Positions 37,801 through 49,499 of a DNA stretch of 64,000 nt are shown here, one piece after another. The DNA lies in contig NC_091933.1 in the NCBI RefSeq assembly GCF_041260155.1, forward strand, positions 35,751,293-35,815,292, in the 5' to 3' direction. The stretch's first letter is position 1. Each line of letters opens with the position of its first letter. Below the pieces are notes generated by a model, which was not told the origin of the DNA, did not search any database, and worked only from the letters and a program-made list of their open reading frames with translations. Source of the DNA: Ptychodera flava. Its lineage: Eukaryota; Hemichordata; Enteropneusta; Ptychoderidae. A program made the position numbers and the translations under genes.

Positions 37801-39001
37801 GACTATTGCATTGAGCACTGACTTGAAACTTCAAACTGATATTTACTGTAAATGTCGACAAAATAAAACATCGAAATGCCAGGAGAGAAAGAGAGAGAGA
37901 GAGAGGGGGGTTTACGCTGTCGCGAACTGGTTATAGTCTTTCGGATATGACTTCAGTATAGACGCTACACAGACATCGAAAATGTACATCTACTTTCCAG
38001 AAATTATAATAAGAGTAGAACAAATCCAAAAGTATTAGTTGAAGTAAATCTTCAGATGTTGGTTTCCCAACTTTACGAAGTCAGACCATACTTTGAGAAA
38101 ATGGCCGTCAGAGACTTCTCTTAAAAATGTTATCTTCAACACCACGTTGCTTATGATCGGTGATGTCAATTTTTATTATTTTTACAAAATTTTAATGCAT
38201 TAAACGCTCTTAGATTATCTAATCTGCCTGTCACGGTGTTGCAATATATTTCCAAGGGCCGGCACACGATGTCAACTTACGGGTCGTCCATCGAGTGGCC
38301 GGTGGCAAAGTGTCACAGATCGCTCCGTCTGTAATCGCGGCCACTTTGATTTTGATGTGACGTACACCCACGTGCTTTTTAGGTTTGAGGGTTTTTTGTA
38401 ACCTACAGTATAGCGAATTTGTCGACCCCATAAAAGTTAACAGTCCATGCTTTGAAGCAGCTCCACATAGCAAACATGTCTCGCGTAAATTTCATTATCG
38501 TCGTTTCAATTAATTCGACCACTAAATTATTTCGGCTGTTTTAATTTCCTATTCGACGATTTCAAATCGTAATTATTTTTTTCTGGTCGAATTGATAGGG
38601 TTTTTACGGTAATCAACCCCGCGCTCGCAGAGGCATGGCAGGCTGCGATCGATGCAAATTACAAGTGGCTATTTCAATAAAACAAATAATAGCAAAAAGC
38701 AAAATCGAACCTGCACAAACTTTATTCTGTGTTCGGTGGCAAAAAAGTAATCATCAATCGAGGGTACGCAAAATGCTTGATTTTGGCAGCGATCCCTGGC
38801 GTCGCGACATGGCCAGCTGAGGCACAATATAGCTTTGCGAAACTCAGTCTCTGCGGGAATTTCCAACGTGTTTGAATTCGCGCTAAATTTTAGATCGCCA
38901 ACCTAGAGGGCCCGACTAGGCCTGGGTTTTTCACTTTGCCAAACTGTTTTGTCGTCGTCTGGAAGTTTGTTTGATTTTCCCTTGGTGGTTTTAGAGGCCA
39001 T
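34833..39001 (-). mobile_element. LINE ORF1-like fragment split by a Mutator-like insertion
   Basis: A - strand frame starts at 39001 (MASKTTKGKSNKLPDD), is interrupted at 38950 by the element at 35135-38940, and resumes at 35134 in the same frame once one copy of the 9-bp target duplication is discounted. It ends at a stop at 34833. The continuation includes LSPETLKSLIKECLQDLELK and a heptad-rich stretch (AEQKQLFERVSVVESRCDEF) typical of a coiled-coil ORF1. The identity as LINE ORF1 is inferred from the coiled coil and the downstream ORF2 remnant. Confidence 0.65.
35135..38940. mobile_element. Mutator-like non-autonomous element (3.8 kb)
   Basis: Inverted termini GG(G)CAAAGTGAAAAA run into GGCCTAGTCGGGCC and extend about 90 bp; the left end repeats the GGGCCTAGTC unit three times, the right end has it once. 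AAACTGTTT is duplicated directly outside (35126-35134 and 38941-38949). Its central base is T on the + strand at both ends, which fits a target duplication and not an extended inverted repeat. A 9-bp duplication and long termini fit the Mutator/MULE superfamily. No transposase is recognisable. The interior holds diverged direct repeats (about 35318-35480 versus 35709-35890; 36330-36465 versus 36900-37055) and a G homopolymer at 35280-35301. Confidence 0.85.
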
Positions 39002-39201
39002 AGTAGTTTTATGAAGTTCATTTGATGTCGGACGCACTACCACTTCAAAAGAAGGCAAAATTAACGAGTTTTTGTTGTCATACCTGCCTATAGTAGGCCC
39101 TACGGAGAGCTTGGCGAGGGGTGCAGACCAAGTTGTTCAACGTTCACTCTGACCTCTGACCTCAGAATCTATACTTCTATCAGAGAGTTATCAACATAAT
39201 G

Positions 39202-39206
<5 letters not shown>
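39002..39206 (-). other. Probable 5' region of the LINE
   Basis: Sequence upstream of the ORF1-like ATG on the - strand, up to the TA microsatellite. It has no coding potential and could be the LINE 5' untranslated region. Confidence 0.3.

Positions 39207-39285
<79 letters not shown>
39207..39285. repeat. (TA)n microsatellite
   Basis: Pure alternating TA directly beside the Penelope-like terminal segment. A similar compound array bounds that segment's other side at 40370. Confidence 0.97.
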
Positions 39286-39288
<3 letters not shown>

Positions 39289-39394
39289 TACAGATGTCCT
39301 CGTGGGAAATTACAGTGCTCGATACTAAAGCAGAGAGTAATAAATAATAACACAAAATCACTTCAAGTACAAAATAATGATATCTGTTACTTAA

Positions 39395-40299
39395 AGAGGC
39401 ACTCCCACTTGGTAACATTTTTAAAACACATTTTTTTAATGCCAACGGTCGATATTTGACATTGCGACTGCGCGCGGATCGCGAGATATCGATAAAAACA
39501 TGTCCTCAAAAAAGTTAAAGTTTGAATTCCAGTGGCCCACCTAAATTCAGCTTCCGAACATAGAACGTTCGGCACTGGGGCCATTGTCAACTAAGTTATG
39601 GAGTACGAGTCTACGCTGACGCTGCTGTACGCCACAGCGGTACCACTCGCGTCGGTGATCGGTCATGTCCCGTGGGAGAAAGCCGTGTCTTATTGACTCG
39701 GCAAAAAAAAGAAAAACAAAGTTTGCTGATTCCACCAGTATTCGCATAGGTGAATAGCACAGATACGTGCGGTTGATACAAAGTGGCCGCCGCGTGGTAT
39801 GCGCGCATACCACACGCGGCGGCCGCTATATATCGAACCACGCGCAACTATGTGGCAGACGACAAAATGTAGTAATCAGAGGCAACTAATATTTTACACG
39901 TAAAAACTGATATCTATGTGGTATTGTTTAAAAAACTTATACAACTGATTGAGAATAATGAAAACGACAAAAACTTAGAAGTTTTAAAAAAGAATTACTT
40001 AAGGTAAGGGCATTGATAATGATGTATATAAAGTCATCGCAGTGGGACGTAAATTAATTGCGTCGTTCGAACGTTTTTGGACTCCCTAGAATATCGTCAA
40101 TTAGCACAACAACACACTTTCGGGGGATTTCGGGTAATAACCAGAAACGAACGTAAATCTTCGGGATGTGAAAAATACGCTCGGGAAATGACATGTTTTT
40201 ATCGATATCTCGCGATCCGCGCGGAGTCGCCACATCAAATATCGACCGTTGGCATTAAAAAAGTGTGCTTTAAAAATGTTACCAAGTGGGAGTGCCTCT
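39395..40299. mobile_element. Kolobok-like MITE inserted in a hammerhead loop
   Basis: Inverted termini of about 115 bp start AGAGGCACTCCCACTTGG and are flanked by TTAA on both sides (39391-39394 and 40300-40303). TTAA duplications occur in Kolobok and piggyBac; the termini do not start CCC as in piggyBac, so Kolobok is favoured. No transposase is present. The interior contains a GC-rich palindrome around 39785-39830 (TGGCCGCCGCGTGGTATGCG and its complement). Confidence 0.85.
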
Positions 40300-40332
40300 T
40301 TAAGTTTCATGCATCCTGCGATCATCAGACAG
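40300..40332 (-). ncRNA. Hammerhead ribozyme motif, split copy 4
   Basis: The - strand reads CTGT, CTGATGA, helix II, GAAAC and TTAA. The remaining GTA and ACAG lie at 39384-39390 on the other side of the nested MITE. The core is intact on this side, but the 905-bp insert occupies the stem III loop, so self-cleavage would need the loop to tolerate it or the element to be excised. Confidence 0.65.
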
Positions 40333-40369
40333 AAGAAGTCTACTTTAAGTAATTTTTGTTTTATATTTT

Positions 40370-40515
<146 letters not shown>

Positions 40516-40780
40516 GATGAATAAATTTGCACTCGTTTACTAATCTGGTTGTATATTTTCTGTTTATCCTGTCGATAATTTTGACACAACGTTTGTGTGT
40601 TTCCGTTAACATGCCCAAAGTAGGGCTTCGTCAGGTTGAAAATGCCTACAGAAGGGGAATACAGATAAAGAAACAGAACAACGTAAGGCTAGTGTTGATC
40701 TTCATTAAATGCTGAACGTATTTTACTGGCAGAGTAAATTTGAAAGTTAAAAAAAGATAAAGGGTATGACAGTCCTTATC

Positions 40781-40781
<1 letters not shown>

Positions 40782-40860
<79 letters not shown>
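40782..40860. repeat. (TA)n microsatellite
   Basis: Pure alternating TA, unrelated to any gene. The open frames across it are products of the repeat. Confidence 0.97.
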
Positions 40861-40861
<1 letters not shown>

Positions 40862-42795
40862 CCACACACACTGTCACCCCTACGGGACATTACTTTATAA
40901 TCTGAAGACAAGAAATATTTACTAATTAACGTATAACCACTTCGTGACGACGATAATGTTTGCTCAAGCGATTGAAATAAGTGATACATTGACAACAGAA
41001 CCGACAGTATATCGTGAATAATTTTACTCCTTTAATTTCCTGAAATGTATAGGAACAAGTTCTCATGAAGGCAAAAGATAAATAAACAGACTAAATTTGA
41101 AAGCTATCGAACCATTGCTTTCAGAGAAACTATTTTGAGCAAACAATATGAAAAGAAAAATCCTTACAAAATACAGAAATATTGAAATTCCGTAAATGTG
41201 TAGTACAAAGTGAATGACCTCCTTCATAGAATTCTTCAGACTTCTTGCAAAACATTTTCAAGGGGAAATATTGAAAAGTGAGTGGAAAAATCTACAAAAA
41301 AAATGTGCAAATTGCAAATCCATGCACATCTTTGAAGCAACAGGATGATTTGATGACGGGAAAAAGTTCTGCATACAAAACAGTTAACTAACAGACGACG
41401 ACGGATGTTTGTCTGTAGTTACTGATCAGCTCCACGTCGTTGACTACCAACAAATATTTGAGTCCGCTCCTTAAGATTCTAGTTACCTACTAAGCAGAGT
41501 ATGACTGTTACCAAGTAGGCCTGCAGCAACATTCGTAGCACGATCATACATCGCAATGGAAAATTAAGGATGGCCGTACAGTCCTGTCGAAAACAATCAT
41601 TTTCATCGAAATCTGGTATGTTAATAGGCCCTATCTGCTAACTATTAATGGCCATATTGGAATTAATCATACATAAAGATCATGGAAAAGCTGTCAAACT
41701 GCTCTTAACATCAGTGAACGACAAAAGAGACGCATGTCACTTTTATAACACAATCGACAGTTATTAGTTTATTACAGGTCACAGTCTCCCTTCGGGTAAC
41801 AGCTAACGAGAGGAGTTCGGGATAGAGAAACAATGTACAGGCTCATTTTTTATACAAAGTCGTTAAACAGTGCCAGGTGTTGTTCCTTCTCCTAAGTGCT
41901 TGCCAGGTGTTGCTCTTTCTCCTGTCTTGCGTGTACCTGCTCCCCTCTACATTCTGTGTTTGTGGTCGTAAAGACACTTTCTGTATACAATATGTACAGT
42001 GTTTATTTACATACACTGCATACAGTTGAAATGTAAACTCGTCATACCATCCACTATATGTGTGGACATCATGTGTGATCAAAAAATTTTCACACTGCTA
42101 CGCGAATTATCATTGCCATTTTATAGCCTTGTTTGCAAGTTCGAGACACTGGTCACTAGGCAGAAAGTAACAAGTCTAGGTATTACGCAATTGTAGCAAA
42201 GTTGACGTCAAAATTAATATCCTCTGTAACAGGTTACCATATATTTTGGATAGTGAACGAGACTCCATGTAGTTTTCAGTCTTGTTGTTGTAATCCCGTA
42301 TCCCGTGACAACAGTCAAGAAATGATTTCCCAAGAATGGATCTGAAAACAACTATATTTTATCAATGTGACTTACCTGCATTCCGTATTTCCACCGCAGC
42401 TTTGTCCATGTTTTACTATTTCTGAAGCAGAGTATTGCGTTTTGCCTGTGTTTTTTGCTCGTTTCTGCCCTTGTCTTTATCCTTTCCACTTTTTTTGGTT
42501 TTTACATATTTTTTCATATTCAAATCTTTTTATCCATTGATATTCATGCTTTTATACCCTAAAAGAAAACCCACATGGGTGTTTGGTCGGAACGTTGCAA
42601 CTAGTCTGCAACAAGATTACGGGACTTGTCTCTCTATCAAAGTGAAAGATGCCTTATTTCAAGTCCATGTCTCCCCCGAGGCGTCTCCTAACAGTTGCAT
42701 CCTCCTTGCCGTCGGACTGACTGAAATACTTGTGCACTTTTTGTGAAAAGCAGGTATGTTGAACCAGCATTGTCGACAAACTCATTTTATTCGAA
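40861..42795. other. Intergenic DNA, no gene recognised
   Basis: Short frames only. No inverted repeat, tandem array or homology to another part of the window was noticed up to the left end of the ISL2EU element. Confidence 0.4.
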
Positions 42796-42799
42796 CACT

Positions 42800-42968
42800 A
42801 TGGAAATAGCGGGCGACGCGCTGACCATTAACGTATTGTGGGCAAGGGCGAGAGGAAAGCCAAAAATTAACGAGCGAGGCTTGCCGAGCCCGTTAATTTG
42901 GCTTTCCTCGAGCCCGCACCCACAAAGAAACGTTAATGGTCAGAGCGGAGTCTGTTATTTCCATTATA
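42800..42968. repeat. Palindrome at the transposon left end
   Basis: GGAAATAGCGGGCGACGCGC and its imperfect complement flank a tighter inner hairpin (GGAAAGCC...GGCTTTCC). The derivative at 23329 has the same fold, so it belongs to the family and is not a private insertion. Confidence 0.85.
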
Positions 42969-44389
42969 TTATCAGCGAACCCAAGAAAACCGTCAAAATA
43001 TACGAAAATTTCAGGAGCGAACGACAACTGGGCCCCAGAAATTGAGCATTAGGCGACGCACTGTCACGCGCGCTGTGAAAAAATTCCTGATTTTCGAATT
43101 GCGAACTCTCGCGAGATTCTGAAAATGCGCATGCGTATTAATCTTAGCAACGGAACACGGTAGGACAACAGATTGCGTAACATTTCGAACAATGGCTTCA
43201 AGGACACGGCCGAAAACAGTCGTTGAATTGAAGAAGTATTTGAGAGATCGGGAGTGAGCACAACAAATTACAGAAAAACAGGAGTTGGAAGACTTATGTA
43301 AGACAGCAGAGGAGAGGAATGTACCACTCGAGCGTGATGACTTTTGTCGGGAGAGTGTTCTGAAAAGGAGAAGGTTTGTGATTTATTTTTTTTTACCGTG
43401 TTGAAATTGTATCGTAAATTTTTACTGAAAGTACTTTCTAGAATGACGTTTTTCACACAAAAATCGAAACTTAAGCTTTTTAATGCTTGAAGAAACTAAA
43501 TTTCTCGATTGGATTGGGTGACATGTTGTTTCAAAGGAGTTGATACATGGGATTTTTAGCGTATTATCAGCAAATTTCGCCAAATCCGCGTCAGTGAGCG
43601 TCTTGCTCTATTCTTTTTTCATTCGTTTGCGTGTTCCAAAATGAGGGCGGAAAGCTTTTGAGGCAACCAAAGGGGGAGTTGCTTTGGGCCGATTCACATA
43701 TTTTGCGAATTTGAGGATGTATCCGATTGCTTTGAGAAAATTTTTCTGGATTGCGCGAAACGTTGAGTCGTTTTGGGCCTTGCGGTTATGGAGCATTCGG
43801 GTTTTTTTTACGGGGAAGGGAGGGGTGGAAAATCGTCGCGCAGCAGGATTTGGAAAATATTAGTAGCCTGAGTAAAGATGTAAGCAATATCATGGATTTT
43901 GACAGCTGCGTCACCCGAAGGCGCAAAATAATAGATCTTATCCAAAATGACACAGTACGACAACAACACCATATATTTACATGTCTTGCAGTAGACCAAT
44001 TGCTACTTCCATGATAAATGTAAGCCTTACTTGATCGGCAGACGAAACAACACAGAAACTATGTAACTATACCGCACGAAGTATTTGGTCTGAACACAGG
44101 AGCGACCGTGTTCTTAAAATGTATCATTAATTGGCTAATCTAGAAAAATGACGCTCGGACAAACGACGTAATAACAAAGATTTCAACGACATTGTTCTGC
44201 TAGCTAGCTGTACGCAAATCTCGGCACGCACCGCATCTCCGAAACGTGAGGCAATCGGCGTCAGCGTTGTTAACGTTTTTCGCAGTGTGTCTGTGGTTGT
44301 ATCATGTGTCACACGAAATAGGTGCAATAGAAGTCGGTTGTCTGTTCGTGACCCTATTAAACTCGGATCTCGGATATGTATTGCTGTGA

Positions 44390-44467
44390 ATCCGTAGCCC
44401 TACCACTCCCTTCGCTGGTTGTGTTGGGGAGTGGCAACACAACCAGCAAAGGGATCGGGCTACGGAT
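44390..44467. repeat. 78-bp hairpin in the first intron of the YqaJ gene
   Basis: ATCCGTAGCCCTACCACTCC pairs with the complement ending at 44467 through about 35 positions with few mismatches and a short loop. It could be a small insertion or a processed hairpin; no further evidence. Confidence 0.75.
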
Positions 44468-46629
44468 CCGCAGGCAAACGTCGCCGCAAAGGAAAGGGCA
44501 AAGTTCACAGTCTCACCCATAAGTAGGCTAAACGGCCTTTGATTTGATTGGAGGAGAAGTTGCAATTATGTTAATGAGAATACAGGGTGGTTCATTCGTT
44601 ATTCTATATATGTGATAGAGTGTTTTTTTAAAAAATTCCTTCGTATTAATTACATGGGACTAATTGATGCAACCAGATGATATCTTGTGTATGGTTTACA
44701 TCAACTTCAGTCAATTTCATAAAATTGTATAGAGGTTTGTGACATTCAACCCATGCTATAAAATGTACTGTGAATAAATATGACAGCTATTGTCCCTTTA
44801 TAATAATGAACTTCATCAACTAGATTTCCAATTTGCATTATTCCTATTTGGAAAAAATATGACAACAGCAAATACAGCATCCTTGATATTGCACCTAATA
44901 ATTTTTTTCTTGTTTTATTTTCAATTTGAAAGAACTACTACTGATGGCAGATTGTTGGTCAACCCAGATAGTGTAAGAGAGTGGAAAGATGACCTCAATT
45001 TTTTACCAGATGTTGAACTTCCACAAGTGATAGTCTATCTACTCAGCAATGGATGGTCAAAATCAATGGTTAATAAATATAAGTCATCTGATGGTTGGAA
45101 GTTGCATAATGATGGTCATGTTAATAAAGTAGGTTGATTTCTTTTTTGTGAATTTGAAAAAAATGATAATTTTAATTTATTCTATTATCTGTTTTACCAA
45201 TATGTTGAAAACGTTTGGTTATTTCTAGGTACAGCTTAGCAAGCACAATGATAATTTCACATATGTCAGGGGAGTTGTGTCAGGGAAACAGAACAGCAAG
45301 CTGTTTATAAGATCTGGATAATTTTAGAAGAAAATAATATCATGTCATCATCTTGTGAGTGCCCTGCGTAAGTAAAACTTGTTTATTTAAATATTCAAAT
45401 AATTAAAACATTTCATAAATAACATTTCTTGGTATGGATGAATGTAGCATTTTTCAACTCAAAGTCATAAGGAAGGAAAGTAATCAAGGTTCATGTTATT
45501 TTCAGAAATCTTCTTGTTTCATATCATCACATAAAAATGTTAATTTTTTTCTCATCAATCTCTAATTCAGAACCTCAATTCATTTGTCATGACCCAGTAT
45601 GCCAGACCGATTGAGCTTTAACTCTAAGCTTTTTCATCATTTTTGTGTTTGTAGAGTTTTTGTTTGAATCCTTGAACCATGATGAAATACTGGATATTAG
45701 TTCATCAACACTGTCACAGCCAATGTTAAGCATAATAAGCATGGTTATTGTTGCCCATTGTATTCAAGTCTGGACTATAATTCATATGTCAACATTGACA
45801 TGTAGAGGTTTCATGGACAAATAGAATACTAGGCATTTCTGCTTCTGCAAAATATGGGGATTAGTATAAGGAATTATAGTTGCAGCACAGAACCAAAGCT
45901 CTTCCAAAAATGGCCAAAGGTAACAGCTAATGTCCCTTTAATTAATTCAATACATTATTTCCATGCTTCTTTCAGGCTGCATTTACCAATGTCTAATTGA
46001 GACAATTAAATATTTTTGTATAGGGATGATCAAGCATGTAAGCATGTAGCAGCACTATTGTTTGGATTGTGGTCGTTTACTGACAGACATCAGGATCGAC
46101 ACACTCTTGTTGGCACTGACATAGCATGTACATGGGATTGTCCTAAGAAGGCAGCAACCCCACAGCTCCTTGATGATATTGATGTACGAACAAATAGGTC
46201 AACTCCACTCATAAAACCAATACTTGCTATGTATCAGCCAGTAATTGACATGCCAGATGATTTAGAAAAAAGGTGAGCTTTGAAACAGACAAATGTACAT
46301 ATTCTTTGGTGTCTTTACATGGAGAGAGGAGTGGTCAACTTGTTTGGTGAGCATGCAGTTGTGACAGAGCATCACAAGTATAAACAATTGAATCTTATGG
46401 TGAAATAAAGCCTAGGTCTCCACTCCATTTCACTCTATAACTTTAGTAATTATTTTGAGGCAAGTGATTCAATATGCTCAATCTGCTGAATAAATTACAC
46501 ATCAAGAAATAAAAATTATCCTCTAAAATGTCTAGACAAAGTTGAGCCTTTTATGATGCAGGCTATTTTAACAAGCTTATTGGTAATAATGTACATGGCA
46601 ACATGCCTTACCGTTTCACTATACCTATC

Positions 46630-46718
46630 TGCACACACACACATGCACCCCCCCCCACATGCACCCCCCCACACACACCCACACCCCCAACACACACACA
46701 CACACACACACATATACT

Positions 46719-46811
<93 letters not shown>
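46630..46811. repeat. (CA)n and (TA)n microsatellites
   Basis: CA/C-rich repeat to about 46710, then alternating TA with one TTA break. Intronic to the YqaJ gene. Confidence 0.95.
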
Positions 46812-46814
<3 letters not shown>

Positions 46815-47159
46815 ACCCTACTTACAGACATACCTACCTGCATACAGACATACAAACCTACTCACATATACCTATTAAACTATCTGCATACCTACCTACC
46901 TACCGGTATATCTATGGACCAACAATCCAATTCACATTACTTCCTTAAACTGCATCCCTACCTACCAACCTATATCTACCTGTGTCACCAATGTGATTCA
47001 AATCAAATGAAGAGAGCAGTGATGTATTTACCTTAAAGCCTTCTCACTTTGCTGCTGTCATTTCTTTATGAGATTACAGATAATACAGACCAGATTTCCT
47101 GCCGACATACCTTCTCATACACAGTTCATCAATGCATCCAAGCATCTATGCATGTGTAT

Positions 47160-48320
47160 GCATATATACACATACTTACATACATATACATATACACATA
47201 CAAATACATACGTACATACTATACACACACATACACACACACATACATACATACATACATACATACATACATACATGCATACAATACATACATACATACA
47301 CATATGGGTACACATACATACATACATACATACATACATTCATACATACATACATACATACATACATACATACATACATACATTATTCATAGATACATAT
47401 ACACATACATACATACATACGTACATACAGACATGCAGACATACATACACATATACATACATACTTACAATACATACATTCATATACATACATGCATGCA
47501 TGCATACATACATACATACATACATACATACATACATACATACATACATACATACATACATACATACATACATACATACATACATACATACCGGTACATA
47601 TATACATACATACATTCATACATACATACATACATACATACATACATACATACATACATACATACATACATACATACATACATACATACATACATACATA
47701 CATACATACATACATACATACATACATACATACATACATACATACATACATACATACATACATACATACATACATACATACATACATACATACATACATA
47801 CATACATGCAGATATGCAGACATACATACACATATACATACATACAATACATACATTCATATACATACATGCATGCATGCATGCATACATACATACATAC
47901 ATACATACATACATACATACATTCATAGATACATACATATACACATACATACATACATATACACATACATACATACATACATACATACATACATACATAC
48001 ATACATACATACATACATACACACATACATACATACATTCATATACATACATGCATGCATGCATGCATACATACATACATACATACATGCATGCATGCAT
48101 GCATGCATACATACATACATACATACATACATACATACATACTCATATATGTACCGGTACATACATACATACCGGTACCTACCTACCTACATACATACAT
48201 ACATACATACTCATATATGTACATACATACATACCGGTATCTACATACATACATACATACATACATATCATATATGTACATACATACATACCGGTACATA
48301 CATACATACATACATACGTA
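47160..48320. repeat. Large (ACAT)n array with variants
   Basis: About 1.16 kb of ACAT units with interspersed CATG, CACA, CATT and CCGG variants. Higher-order segments recur, for example GCAGACATACATACACATAT near 47432 and 47816, followed by a CATTCATATACATACATGCA stretch. All the very long Tyr/Ile/His/Thr and Met/Tyr/Val/Cys frames here are products of the repeat. Confidence 0.97.
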
Positions 48321-48360
48321 CATATGATACATATACACAAAATGTATACATACACAGACT

Positions 48361-48580
48361 ACCAGATATATAGACAGAAAAACATATATCAATACATATT
48401 ATACCTACCTAAAATATGATACAGGCTAGCCATCACTCAGAATTCCATAAGTACTGGAATATGTATATTATACCAGATATATAGACAGAAAAACAAAATC
48501 CATACATATTATACCTACCTAAATTATGATACAGGCTAGCCATCACTCTTAATTCCATAAGTACTGGAATATGTATAGTA
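48361..48580. repeat. 111-bp direct tandem duplication
   Basis: Unit 48361-48471 (ACCAGATATATAGACAGAAA start) is repeated at 48472-48580 with a handful of differences. Intronic; no function seen. Confidence 0.93.
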
Positions 48581-49499
48581 TAAAGTTATGCGATAACTTT
48601 AGTTATGATATATTCAATGTAAGTAATATTGAGAGAAATCTGAAAATCACTAATGTTTGTTTTGTTTTTTTGTTTCAGGTGGAAACATGCTTCAAGTGAA
48701 GATTCACTTGCAATCCGGTATCTGTCTGGCAGTTCGAGCAGTGATTCAGATACAGATGAGGAAATGCCTACATTCTTAGAACTTTGCAAAAAACATAACA
48801 CTGGTGGACTGGAGTCTCTTTTATCAGAATTTACACAGAGTACTTGTGATAAAATGAGGAAAATACCAGGGGTCAAGCTATGAATCAGAGTGGGTTAAAC
48901 AAAGAATAGGGAGGATAACTGCTAGTATTGCTCATCAAGTCATACATGTACAAAATCCATCACCAACTCATTCTCTCCTTAAAACTATTTTCGGTCAAAA
49001 CAATTTTTCTGGAAACATTCATACACAATATGGTAATGATAGGGAAAGTGTTGCACGTAGTATGTACTGTATGGAAGCTGGCCAATTACATAGGAAATTT
49101 AAGATTTGGGAAACAGGTTTGATTGTTGATCCAGATAAACCTTATCTAGGAGCAAGCCCAGATGCAATGGTTGAATGTGAATGTCATGGTAGGGGGGTTG
49201 TTGAAATAAAGTGTCCAAGTACAGGCGCTGATTGTACTTTAGAGCAGTACACTCAACTCAAACGAAATAATGTAACTATGGATGAAAACAAAAATGTTCA
49301 ACTTGGATCTGGTCCATGGTTGACACAGATACAGATGCAGATGGCATTAGCTAAGGTGGAGTATTGTGATTTTGTACTGTTTTTAGGGAAACATCCGTAT
49401 GTACATGTGGAGAGAATTTATTATGACAGGTCATTATGGAGTACATGGTGTTTCAAACTGACAAATGTGTTCATGTCATGGGTTTTACCTAATGTTTAA

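Larger units (their letters stand above)
39290..40345 (-). mobile_element. Penelope-like terminal segment with a nested MITE
   Basis: The outer parts (39290-39394 and 40300-40345) are contiguous in the related copy at 25165-25310, sharing the CTCGTGGGAAATTACAGTGC block and the hammerhead. The middle (39395-40299) is a separate TTAA-flanked element that split it. No coding remnant is present here. Confidence 0.8.
43192..49499 (+). pseudogene. SWIM zinc-finger / YqaJ-type nuclease gene of the transposon
   Basis: Accessory protein of ISL2EU elements; YqaJ is a lambda-exonuclease-like recombinase fold. Exons are 43192-43373 (SAP-like start, KTVVELKKYLRDRE), 44933-45128, 45229-45367, 46024-46272 and 48679-49499, with matching phases. 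A SWIM finger is assembled across exons 3-4: CECPA then DDQACKHVAALLF (CxC...CxH). The YqaJ part has WVKQRIGRITAS, ESVARSMYCMEAG, LGASPDAMVE, VVEIKCPS and a Gln-rich QIQMQMA helix, so Asp, Glu and Lys of the PD-(D/E)xK site are present. Disruptions: an in-frame TGA after YLRDRE in exon 1, a one-base shift near 45315 before the SWIM half, and a one-base excess in the GGGG at about 48870. Intron 4 is swollen by microsatellites. Confidence 0.85.

Noticed and set aside
47049-48419. Very long open frames (hundreds of codons) in several frames and both strands
   Set aside because: They are translations of the ACAT repeat, which lacks stops in most frames. No codon structure or homology.
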